A stretch of 22,191 bases of DNA from a virus, in the IMG/VR virus record IMGVR_UViG_3300032088_000103, positions 1 to 22,191 of that record. One strand, given 5' to 3'. This document shows, piece after piece, positions 17,001 to 22,191 of this stretch (position 1 is the stretch's first letter; every line of letters starts with the position of its first letter). The notes under the pieces were generated by a model that made no database searches, was not told the origin of the DNA, and saw nothing but the letters and a program-made list of their open reading frames with translations. The translations under genes were made by a program, and so were the position numbers.

Positions 17001-17351
17001 AGAGGTATTTGTATGAATATGGAACCTAACGCTGGACCAGCAATGACAGGTATATGGGGTTATAATGGTGCATTTACTGTGGGTCTTAATACTCCTATCC
17101 CTTTCTCTGACCCTACAGTTGCTAGTGCTGCAATACCTGCAACTGCCTATCAAGGTACAAGTGTAGATACTCTATATAGTAATTATGCAGGAGGGAGTGG
17201 AATCAAAGCAATAAGACCTTATCCAACTACGGAAGTAGGATTCACACATAATGGCTATCTTGGTGTAGTAAGTAATAGTTCTGCTAATCCAGGTTCATAT
17301 TATTTTAATGCTTTTAAAGCAGCATTATTAGATCACGGTTTAATACTATAA
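14085..17351 (+). CDS. Multidomain fibre / adhesin with Ig-like domains and C-terminal VWA-like domain, 1088 residues
   Basis: The N-terminal peptide YIQEVLGLLKRNKKK matches the docking peptides of the two other fibre-like proteins. Residues about 30-480 are fibre-like without a family I can name. Residues about 487-574 look like a cadherin-like bacterial Ig repeat (YTPATNYFGTDQFTYTATDG), and 580-676 like a second Ig-type domain. From about 680 the chain reads FFNFWFDLSGSMDD, where D693-L-S695-G-S697 is the MIDAS metal-binding motif of von Willebrand A domains. Residues about 708-819 look like an inserted beta module (GMSVSGPGILPGTFV), after which VWA-like strands resume (HIIWCHDATE; IFMFAIYDES). 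VWA domains bind protein or glycan ligands through a divalent metal, so this is a likely receptor-binding tip. Its TAA overlaps the next ATG. Domain borders are approximate. Confidence 0.85.
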   Translation: MSVYIQEVLGLLKRNKKKTKLDKMRDHFEFGKLYNNSSLNTGAAYNPKMEPFVVKFGDLVCEVTENLTRTQPGSGNLGVVPVYTTPEGSCAWDTLMDSIITQNAVGDTINIAGDLYVQGTITTPTLTEDRVVIVGPGGVLEDDGNFTMDGVTFTALVNVQHGSITASPNVPTTTTTLNSNIILNGPVTDSQGNVGQLSQVLVGLGDGRVIWSDDDVVEALTYGSLWQGNINNLKQELPIGTADQILISDGTTFAWQDNPAAIVGEICAVYRIPLWTPDSNTLGCSLLIQDGNSTTPATKITNDGKLQQTKELFLDTVAQDDTLTEVLVRDTGASNEVKFRDVATIVPPVGFDTLVMSDVNDWTQTYLNAYVPLDDTSVAYMRIGGMTGLTDGQEGHVIAENVKSGALLAQDAIRFPNGWGIPGELWNNQVSWTIGANGMNGYKDTDTLLFGETLKFKYINYQAPGQANNVLFWDACCKLYSSNQCPVGTNQTLTTDENIAISSQAVVVDDGFGGYGLTYALQTNVSNGTLNFNTTTGQYTYTPATNYFGTDQFTYTATDGYCTTDPITVTIIVNAVAEPPIWTSSCPDTSSLIAGDVYTYNYTVSDPDHACNQLSVSFTLTDNATGLPATWLTNTYNNDCTGTITGTYPVTGGVFTLALTVTDTDTPANSTGQVCNIAGLVPDKDTFFNFWFDLSGSMDDIVNTIASNSSLARVYSQSDTGGTGTGTSTLQMNPGIGGLRRVDVPLNVAAGWNSSSTNGNSSWWCVRPGMSVSGPGILPGTFVAATNFTAIPGQMTLEDAGGNAIIHTVAANTELTFELTATMIGTDYTDINNLRNTFQDFYATGQTYAQETAAGVPHNSATNGVDGYNSHIIWCHDATEHPIDGLANRGLGQAGNGALDVGPVSDTSQANADWFFDATQIFMFAIYDESCCGGARYFNFWDTRNTSTGGDTVGDTQRVVNTFNNTSNSVTLRGICMNMEPNAGPAMTGIWGYNGAFTVGLNTPIPFSDPTVASAAIPATAYQGTSVDTLYSNYAGGSGIKAIRPYPTTEVGFTHNGYLGVVSNSSANPGSYYFNAFKAALLDHGLIL

Positions 17352-17575
17352 TGATAATAAGAGATCTTCCATATAATGATAAAGGACTGGACTGGGTTGT
17401 AGATCAGTATAATAGAAATAGAGATTTTAAAGATCATATAACAATAGATGATCTTGCATCAGCTGAAAAATTAGCTGATGAGATTTCTTTCAGATTGATG
17501 GCAACAAAGAAGCATCCTGATTACGAATGGTTAAATCAAAAATTAATAGAATATGTCAAAGCAAGTAACAAATAA
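17351..17575 (+). CDS. Small helical protein of unknown function, 74 residues
   Basis: I do not recognise the family. It is charged and likely all-helical after a short N-terminal strand (MIIRDLPYN), with DHITIDDLASAEKLADEI and EWLNQKLIEYVKAS as probable helices. The ATG overlaps the stop of the VWA-bearing fibre (TAATG), so it is coupled to it and may serve fibre folding or attachment. That role is inferred from position only. Confidence 0.65.
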   Translation: MIIRDLPYNDKGLDWVVDQYNRNRDFKDHITIDDLASAEKLADEISFRLMATKKHPDYEWLNQKLIEYVKASNK

Positions 17576-17735
17576 AGCAACTGACCCAATGAGCCCACAC
17601 AGCCCTAAAGTAAAGGCTGGTGGCTCAGTAGTAGTTGATAAGTCAACAGGTAATGGAGGTTTTGCAACTGGTGGTCAAACTAGTACAAGTAATATGTACG
17701 GTATACTATCAGGTAACTTTGAGAGTAAAGACTAA
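17553..17735 (+). CDS. Small Gly-Gly protein, 60 residues, last gene of the late block
   Basis: The sequence has VKAGGS, GNGG and ATGG motifs and a low-complexity Ser/Thr/Gly middle, in the style of the Gly-Gly proteins at 7192-7428 and 9097-9354. It overlaps the end of the previous gene by 23 bases; a later ATG at 17589 would remove the overlap. It ends 21 bases before the converging minus-strand gene. No function can be assigned. Confidence 0.55.
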   Translation: MSKQVTNKATDPMSPHSPKVKAGGSVVVDKSTGNGGFATGGQTSTSNMYGILSGNFESKD

Positions 17736-17756
17736 GAAGGCCAGATTATTACTAAA

Positions 17757-18041
17757 TCATCTTTCATTTTCTAGTTCTTTTTCTAAACACGCAAGAGCAC
17801 GCCATGCTACTTTTGCAGTATGACGAATGCCATCATCATCTATAGTACCTGCATCAATCAGATGCCTAGCTAATGCATCATAGTCATCAGTAGACTTATT
17901 ACGATCCCAATGCAATGGCTTATCAGGATGATGCTGTTTGTTCCCTTGTAATGATACACGAGCTATTTCCATAATAGCTTTGGGAAAATATTTTAATACG
18001 CCAGTAAAGACTGGTCTTTCTTTTCTTTCTTCTGCTTTCAT
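17757..18041 (-). CDS. dATP/dGTP diphosphohydrolase-like protein (DUF5664 type), 94 residues
   Basis: The pattern FPKAIMEIARVSLQGNKQHHP, then LHWDR, S-T-D-D (50-53), R59-H60, D68-D69 and H74-x5-W80 resembles the small phage domain described as dATP/dGTP diphosphohydrolase N-terminal (former DUF5664), in which an all-helical fold carries acidic and His residues. Such enzymes would hydrolyse purine dNTPs and adjust the pool during phage replication. Here the domain stands alone at nearly its full usual length. The ATG overlaps the TGA of the previous gene (ATGA), so it is the last gene of a coupled minus-strand operon with DNA polymerase upstream. Activity is inferred from the family only. Confidence 0.65.
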   Translation of the reverse strand: MKAEERKERPVFTGVLKYFPKAIMEIARVSLQGNKQHHPDKPLHWDRNKSTDDYDALARHLIDAGTIDDDGIRHTAKVAWRALACLEKELENER

Positions 18042-18229
18042 TTATCTTTATTTTTACGGTAATCAAGTATAAATCCAATTAGGACGAGCATGTTCAATCC
18101 TAGACTTACTATAATTTCATGGATATCTTTATAAACATTTACGCTTAGATGTATATGTCCAACGATCCAGAACGGTATTGCCATTTGCTGACTGTACCAT
18201 ATTAATGCAAATTCTAAAAACTTTTTCAT
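18038..18229 (-). CDS. Small membrane protein, 63 residues
   Basis: It has two hydrophobic stretches, about residues 4-25 (LEFALIWYSQQMAIPFWIVG) and 39-57 (IIVSLGLNMLVLIGFIL), and a basic C-terminal tail (DYRKNKDK) expected to stay in the cytoplasm. The ATG at 18229 overlaps the TGA of the upstream gene (ATGA), which decides the start over a TTG three codons earlier. Its TGA overlaps the next ATG. The function is unknown; regulation of lysis or superinfection would be guesses. Confidence 0.6.
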   Translation of the reverse strand: MKKFLEFALIWYSQQMAIPFWIVGHIHLSVNVYKDIHEIIVSLGLNMLVLIGFILDYRKNKDK

Positions 18230-18447
18230 GCTAACCAATCTCTTATACTTTCTCTACTAGAACTCTTTATAGTTATGAATATCACCATAACTTCACTCCA
18301 ATAATCTATGAGCAAATCATGCTTCATATTTTCACAGAAGTACTGCAACTGTAGGATATGTATATGCCCATCAATAGGGCCCAGCTTTTCATATATGCTG
18401 TTTGCTCTTTGTTCCGGTTCTGTCATTAGAGTATTTTTCCAATTCAT
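18226..18447 (-). CDS. Protein of unknown function, 73 residues
   Basis: No family is recognised. The predicted chain has a charged N-terminal part (TEPEQRANSIYEKLGP), a central IDGHIHILQLQYFCENMKHD segment and a C-terminal strand or short hydrophobic stretch (VMVIFITI). I chose the ATG at 18447 because the other in-frame ATG (18471) lies inside the 3' strand of a long RNA hairpin (18461-18540) and would add only eight hydrophobic residues. The stop overlaps the start of the small membrane protein gene (ATGA). Coding is supported by this coupling. Confidence 0.5.
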   Translation of the reverse strand: MNWKNTLMTEPEQRANSIYEKLGPIDGHIHILQLQYFCENMKHDLLIDYWSEVMVIFITIKSSSRESIRDWLA

Positions 18448-18460
18448 AATTAAACAGGTG

Positions 18461-18540
18461 AGGAGGCCCATACAAAGGTTAAAAACATTTAATAATTATT
18501 AATTGGCATACGCCTCTTTGTATGGTTGGTTTTGCCTCCC
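18461..18540 (-). promoter_or_regulatory. Large nested RNA hairpin in the leader of a minus-strand small-gene unit
   Basis: On the minus strand GGGAGGC (18540-18534) pairs with GCCTCCT (18467-18461), six Watson-Crick pairs plus one G-U. After an 8-base bulge AAAACCAA, CCATACAAAG (18525-18516) pairs perfectly with CTTTGTATGG (18477-18468). The 38-base apical region holds further small palindromes (GGC-GTAT-GCC; TTAATAATTATTAA). It lies between the 27-codon gene and the 73-codon gene and covers an alternative ATG (18471). A cis-regulatory or processing element is likely; there is no T run for termination after the stem. Confidence 0.65.
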
Positions 18541-18544
18541 TTAT

Positions 18545-18628
18545 TTATTCACCCAGTTTTTTATTGAAGATTAAATATCCAATGGCTATAGTAAGTATTA
18601 TAATAGTTACTGTTTGCCAAGGACTCAT
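18545..18628 (-). CDS. 27-residue single-pass membrane mini-protein
   Basis: The frame starts at ATG 18628, which overlaps the TGA of the DUF932 gene (ATGA), and ends with TAA at 18547-18545. The protein is MSPWQTV followed by an Ile/Leu-rich segment of about 16 residues (VTIIILTIAIGYLIF) and a basic end (NKKLGE), a clear single transmembrane helix. The ATGA coupling used by the neighbouring genes supports expression. Mini-proteins of this type often modulate a membrane enzyme, but no target can be named. Confidence 0.6.
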   Translation of the reverse strand: MSPWQTVTIIILTIAIGYLIFNKKLGE

Positions 18629-19503
18629 AATCTACCCATATACATTTCATGAATCAGTCTCTTGCTTGTGATATCTTCATCAATGACTATATCAACTGCG
18701 TCTTCCATTGTTATATCTATTAACTTTGGATCTGTATTTAACTCTACACCATTATACAAATTCTTGTTAATCAATTCCACTGTAATAAAATCATGAAAGT
18801 TCTGTTGATCATTTAACCAGTCCCGTGGGTGTGCTTTCTTTAATGCATGCGTTACATGATTATAAAAGGCCCATGCACTGTAATTACCCTGACCATAATC
18901 AAAAGATGGTTTGTCCATCTCTTTCTTAATCATGGATGTTTGCTGTGTGTCAAGAAGATCCTCATCAATAAACAATCTTCCTACTAGCTCTGACTGTTCT
19001 TTACAACTAATATTTATAGATTTAAGATATTCTTTATCAGCAATCAACCTTTTGTAATACTTCTCAGCATTCTTTATTTGGTCTGACATATGAATCTTAG
19101 TATCCATATTGGCTGTACCAGTATGTTTTCTATTATAATTCATCATGTCACCTGCAATCATACCGTTACCACATACTTTTACATATGCACCAACACTACA
19201 TTGGAATCTAGTACTCTTGTCATAAGAGTTGGTCCAGGCAAACATCATACCCAGCTCTTCTTCCTGCATTGCAGTATCATCCGGGTTTGTTGGCCTTAAA
19301 TAATAGATCCCCTGTGCTACATTAGCATTCATATTAGATCTATAGACTTCATTAATTATAGAGAATCCACTTGTTTTAAGTAGATTCTTTGCGTTATCTA
19401 TCACTTCTTTGTGTGATATAACTGTATAAGATTTACCGTGTACTGGTAAAGGTTCATTTTCTAGATATGCTCTAGTAACTTCTTTTGGTTTTGTGTATCC
19501 CAT
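18625..19503 (-). CDS. DUF932 family phage/plasmid protein, 292 residues
   Basis: Central residues about 84-132 show the DUF932 pattern: LGMMFAWTNSYDKSTRF, then VGAYVKVCGNGMIAGD and RKHTGT. Towards the end YNHVTHALKKAHPRDW (about 214-229) matches the usual C-terminal helix of the family. DUF932 proteins are common on phages, plasmids and other mobile elements. Their biochemical role is unknown, though a link with DNA metabolism or defence evasion is often suspected. Start at ATG 19503, 24 bases after a palindrome carrying TAGTATA (19516-19535). The TGA overlaps the start of the 27-residue membrane mini-protein. Family assignment is firm; function open. Confidence 0.85.
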   Translation of the reverse strand: MGYTKPKEVTRAYLENEPLPVHGKSYTVISHKEVIDNAKNLLKTSGFSIINEVYRSNMNANVAQGIYYLRPTNPDDTAMQEEELGMMFAWTNSYDKSTRFQCSVGAYVKVCGNGMIAGDMMNYNRKHTGTANMDTKIHMSDQIKNAEKYYKRLIADKEYLKSINISCKEQSELVGRLFIDEDLLDTQQTSMIKKEMDKPSFDYGQGNYSAWAFYNHVTHALKKAHPRDWLNDQQNFHDFITVELINKNLYNGVELNTDPKLIDITMEDAVDIVIDEDITSKRLIHEMYMGRL

Positions 19504-19515
19504 ATTGTAAACTTA

Positions 19516-19535
19516 TTTAGTGTAAATATACTAAA
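19516..19535 (-). promoter_or_regulatory. 20-bp AT-rich palindrome before the DUF932 gene (candidate promoter/operator)
   Basis: TTTAGTGTA (19516-19524) and TATACTAAA (19527-19535) pair at all nine positions (one G-T) around AA. TAGTATA reads on the minus strand at 19533-19527, 24 bases before the ATG. Length and heptamer agree with the palindromes at 3088-3107 and 6707-6726. Confidence 0.45.
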
Positions 19536-19553
19536 TTAATCTGACTCAGCAAA

Positions 19554-20387
19554 TTAAAATATATATCTTATTGTTTCTAAAGGAAAATACTTCTGATATA
19601 TCTTCTTAAATTCATGTAACAATCTACCTTTATGCTCTAAAGGATACCTCATTACACCGGTTTGATTCTTAACTTCACTTGAGCGTCTCATCAACTCCTT
19701 TGCTTCTGGTGAAGCCTTGGCCATTTGATGCTTATGATTAGTTAATGCTATTACCTCACACTTATTTATGCCTGCATATGCATTTACTTCAGAAAACAAA
19801 TCATTGTACTCTTCTTTCCAACCTGGATAAAAGACAAGAGGGCTATAATTTAAATGTACTTCCCAGCCCAATTTCTTGAGTCTATTAACATCAGTTATAC
19901 GGCTCTCTATTGCCTGCATCTTAGGTTCTAATATATTAGAATACTTCTGAGGCATAAGACTAACACGAACCCTTGGTGGTTTATTAAAATGATTTACATC
20001 TAACTTCAATAAACCTGGATACTTTGTAGCCATAGTAGTATTAAGCTGCGGGTGATCATCATAACGTTTAAGATAATCAATCAACGGTTCTGGCATATGT
20101 TTTTGCATCATAACTAAATCTGAGTTACATGCTACATCTACCATAGTATATATAGGGTCTTGCTGATCAGGATTCTTAAAGTAACCTTTTTCCCATTCAA
20201 CAACAGACTGAAATATTTCATCAACGTTTTCATTGACAAAGACTCTTTTACCATTATACCTTGACATATAACAATAAGTGTCTACACAGCCACCAAAGCA
20301 ACCATAAATGATGTTTGGAGCTATGCAGTTTGCACTATTGTTATTTGGTTTAGTAACTAAAGTCTTAGTCTTTTGGACTTTAATCAT
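19554..20387 (-). CDS. Spore photoproduct lyase-like radical SAM protein, 277 residues
   Basis: The N-terminal part carries a cysteine motif GCFGGCVDTYCYMSRY (Cys30, Cys34, Cys39). The later parts LNTTMATKYP, RVRVSLMP, then I-x2-R-I-x2-V-N-R-L-K-x-L-G-W and LNYSPLVFYPGWKEEYNDLF match the layout of spore photoproduct lyase (SPL)-type radical SAM enzymes, which cleave S-adenosylmethionine to make a radical, in SplB for repair of thymine dimers in DNA. The spacing is C-x3-C-x4-C instead of the canonical C-x3-C-x2-C, so 4Fe-4S binding needs proof. Its ATG shares one base with the stop of the DNA polymerase gene, so the two are co-transcribed. DNA repair or base modification is plausible; the substrate is unknown. 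Confidence 0.75.
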   Translation of the reverse strand: MIKVQKTKTLVTKPNNNSANCIAPNIIYGCFGGCVDTYCYMSRYNGKRVFVNENVDEIFQSVVEWEKGYFKNPDQQDPIYTMVDVACNSDLVMMQKHMPEPLIDYLKRYDDHPQLNTTMATKYPGLLKLDVNHFNKPPRVRVSLMPQKYSNILEPKMQAIESRITDVNRLKKLGWEVHLNYSPLVFYPGWKEEYNDLFSEVNAYAGINKCEVIALTNHKHQMAKASPEAKELMRRSSEVKNQTGVMRYPLEHKGRLLHEFKKIYQKYFPLETIRYIF

Positions 20388-22191
20388 TAAAATAATTTTA
20401 ATTGATTAGCTGATACAGATAATATACTATCTATCTCAGACTCAATTGCTTGCAAGTAGTAAACTTTATTGATATTATAGTTTTCCCATTTAGGTTCTAC
20501 TTTCATATCATTATATACTGTTTGCAACCAGCGGCCTGCTTCTAGTTGTATCTCTCTACCATCTTTCTTATTTACTTTTGTAATCTTAACACCTGACTTA
20601 GAAATAAAGTATCTATTAATCTTTTGTAGATCTTCTTCTTTAAGAACACCATTTTCAATAGATCTAGCCACTTGTTTCCAATCACCTTTAGATTTACCAC
20701 CAATACAATAATCTAAAATATTCTTATTTGTATCTAGATAATCATGAGGCAAGACATTATTTACAAAGTATTCATAAATAGCCTTTGGTATTACGAGTTT
20801 AGACTTGTTCTTATGTAACTGTAGATCATGGAAATCAAAACGTCCTTTTAGTTTTACAGGAGCAAAGCTAAACTTATCATTATCTACTTTAAATACATAA
20901 TGAGGCTGACTCTGCTTGATCTCTCTCCACTTTGTTATATCTACTTCTACAAAATTATTTACGCCTATGTAATTATTTACATCAGAAAGAACTAGTTTTT
21001 GATATTCATCATGTTCTAATTCTAGATTGGTATTTTTCTCCCACTCTTCACATATTTGCATATATAAATCTGTGTGTTCTCTAGGAATGATTGTTTCTAC
21101 ACCATCTGTGTTATGTAATAAAGGAACTGCATTTGGTATCCTTTCCATAATTTGCTCATAAAGCATCATTAAAGTTAGCTGACCATTAATAGTAATCTTT
21201 AAACATAACTCTGGATCATAAAAGAAACTGTTCTCATCATTACTAAGACCAAAAGTTGAATTAAGTATAATCTTATATACATAGTTCATTGGGTTGCTCT
21301 TAGGAATCTTTTTTCTTTCATTAAAGAACCACTCATACTGATTGCAAAACTCTTCTTTAGGAAAGTGACCTGGTGAAAACTTATTTCTAATAGCTAGATT
21401 AGGATAAAAACTAGTAACATCTGATGACATTATAACCATATCATCATCTGATTCATACACACCTTTGCTAGCAGCACCATGAACACCACCTAAACCAAAA
21501 TCTGTTTTCACATTCTTATAGTTGACGCTATACTTAAAGTTACCCTTAAGTCTTGATCCATCAACTTCTAGAGATTTAAACCTTTCATGTAATGTCTGGA
21601 ATTCAGGAGACGTAAACTTAATATAAGGTAATATGATATCAGATATTTTGATGCTATCTCTTCTGGTTCTCATCTGCCTCAAGTCTCTCTTTTGAATGTT
21701 TAACTTTTGTGTCAGATAATATCCAAAGAGTTCCTTGCTAATCCTTGGTTCAGATGCACTGTATAGATTAATACCATAAGTATCTGTTAGCTCCTTACGT
21801 AGTTTAATCTGTGACTTTGACCTATTAAATATTTCTTTAGTTGACTGGACATCATTAACATTATATTCAATGATAGTATCAATCTCCTCAAGAGTTTTAA
21901 TCTCAGTTGTATGATTTATAGGCATGTCCAATATATTCTGCCAGTCCATACTGTATTGTATCCACTTAAGACTAGAACGTTTAGCCGGGTTATCCCAATG
22001 ATGTAACTTAAATAGATCTATTTGACCTATCTTCATTTTCCATATGGGGTAATCCATAAACTCCTTGTTATTAGACTTATTGATACAGTACTGTGCGTAC
22101 TTATAAATTATATTTGCTATCTCACATCCTTTAAGATTATCCCATAGGTAATGATTATCTATTATATACTGAGTGATTTGACCATCAAATG
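20387..22191 (-). CDS. Family B DNA polymerase, C-terminal ~600 residues (5' end outside window)
   Basis: The frame is open through the right edge, so the internal ATG at 22057 is not the start. Upstream of it FDGQ fits the Exo II motif, and YNVNDVQSTKEI (residues 65-76 counted from that ATG) fits Exo III of the 3'-5' proofreading domain. Polymerase motifs follow: A, SDVTSFYPNLAI (212-223); fingers NERKK; B, KIILNSTFG (262-270); C, LLHNTDGV (313-320); and LKGRFDF (403-409) near the KxY position. Motif C reads NTDG instead of the usual DTDS. The second, metal-binding Asp is kept while the first is Asn. It replicates the phage genome. The stop overlaps the start of the SPL-like gene by one base. 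Confidence 0.95.
   Translation of the reverse strand, partial: FDGQITQYIIDNHYLWDNLKGCEIANIIYKYAQYCINKSNNKEFMDYPIWKMKIGQIDLFKLHHWDNPAKRSSLKWIQYSMDWQNILDMPINHTTEIKTLEEIDTIIEYNVNDVQSTKEIFNRSKSQIKLRKELTDTYGINLYSASEPRISKELFGYYLTQKLNIQKRDLRQMRTRRDSIKISDIILPYIKFTSPEFQTLHERFKSLEVDGSRLKGNFKYSVNYKNVKTDFGLGGVHGAASKGVYESDDDMVIMSSDVTSFYPNLAIRNKFSPGHFPKEEFCNQYEWFFNERKKIPKSNPMNYVYKIILNSTFGLSNDENSFFYDPELCLKITINGQLTLMMLYEQIMERIPNAVPLLHNTDGVETIIPREHTDLYMQICEEWEKNTNLELEHDEYQKLVLSDVNNYIGVNNFVEVDITKWREIKQSQPHYVFKVDNDKFSFAPVKLKGRFDFHDLQLHKNKSKLVIPKAIYEYFVNNVLPHDYLDTNKNILDYCIGGKSKGDWKQVARSIENGVLKEEDLQKINRYFISKSGVKITKVNKKDGREIQLEAGRWLQTVYNDMKVEPKWENYNINKVYYLQAIESEIDSILSVSANQLKLF

Noticed and set aside
16147-17153. 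Antisense frames opposite the VWA-bearing fibre end
   Set aside because: Low-complexity composition (Leu/Tyr-rich or Ser/Thr/Cys-rich) mirrors the sense-strand codons. There is no coupling with other genes.
17635-17823. Plus-strand 62-codon frame overlapping the last late gene, possible frameshift extension
   Set aside because: No slippery sequence or similarity is seen, and it runs antisense into the dNTP hydrolase-like gene.
18488-18508. Six-codon leader peptide (MPINNY) in the loop of the minus-strand RNA hairpin
   Set aside because: It has only a weak AGAGG upstream in a phylum that seldom uses Shine-Dalgarno sites, and there is no codon bias suggestive of attenuation.
18461-18540. tRNA gene: 7-pair outer stem enclosing about 80 bases
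   Set aside because: The next helix is 10 pairs after an 8-base bulge, with no T-loop sequence, no D-loop and no anticodon arm. The size resemblance is chance.
19541-19549. CTGACTCAG mini-palindrome between the SPL-like and DUF932 genes
   Set aside because: Four-base arms around one base are expected by chance, and no repeat of it was seen in the other intergenic regions.

Overview
This window looks like part of a tailed double-stranded DNA phage (or metagenomic virus) infecting a Bacteroidota, probably flavobacterial, host. The DNA is AT-rich. Start codons follow A/T-rich leaders with no Shine-Dalgarno sequence, which is typical of that phylum. The gene content is purely viral: tail fibres, two holin-like proteins, ribonucleotide reductase and a family B DNA polymerase. 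Class I (oxygen-dependent) ribonucleotide reductase fits an aerobic, probably aquatic, host. I see no rRNA, tRNA, CRISPR array, transposase or integrase, and no gene-free stretch above about 160 bases.

Layout. (1) 2-3552, plus strand: the C-terminal 1014 residues of a very large virion-type protein cut by the window edge, then a four-helix holin. (2) 3542-6345, minus strand: nrdB, nrdA and a small lipoprotein, all overlapping. Upstream on the same strand lie a hairpin and a 62-codon gene (6437-6625). (3) 6626-6777: a divergent control region with two AT-rich palindromes. (4) 6778-17735, plus strand: a tightly packed late block. It starts with four tiny genes chained by overlapping stop/start codons, followed by a first fibre-like protein, a GTA-type holin, several tiny basic or Gly-Gly proteins, a 28-residue CDGSH-like iron-sulfur mini-protein, a GPF-motif virion protein, a 1341-residue repeat-rich fibre, a 1088-residue fibre ending in a von Willebrand A-like domain, and two small genes. 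(5) 17757-22191, minus strand: DNA polymerase B (5' end outside the window), an SPL-like radical SAM protein, a DUF932 protein, a 27-residue membrane mini-protein, a large RNA hairpin, two small unknowns and a purine-dNTP diphosphohydrolase-like protein.

How it fits together. The minus-strand genes supply nucleotide and DNA metabolism (polymerase, reductase, dNTP hydrolase). The plus-strand genes supply virion, adsorption and lysis functions. Three fibre-like proteins share an N-terminal peptide and sequence modules, so they probably dock on the same virion structure. The transcription units are separated by 20-bp AT-rich palindromes carrying TAGTATA, which are candidates for a phage-specific promoter or operator. 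The most novel items are the CDGSH mini-protein in the structural block, the VWA domain (with an inserted module) as a fibre tip, the nested RNA hairpin on the minus strand near 18.5 kb, and the radical SAM protein with non-standard cysteine spacing.
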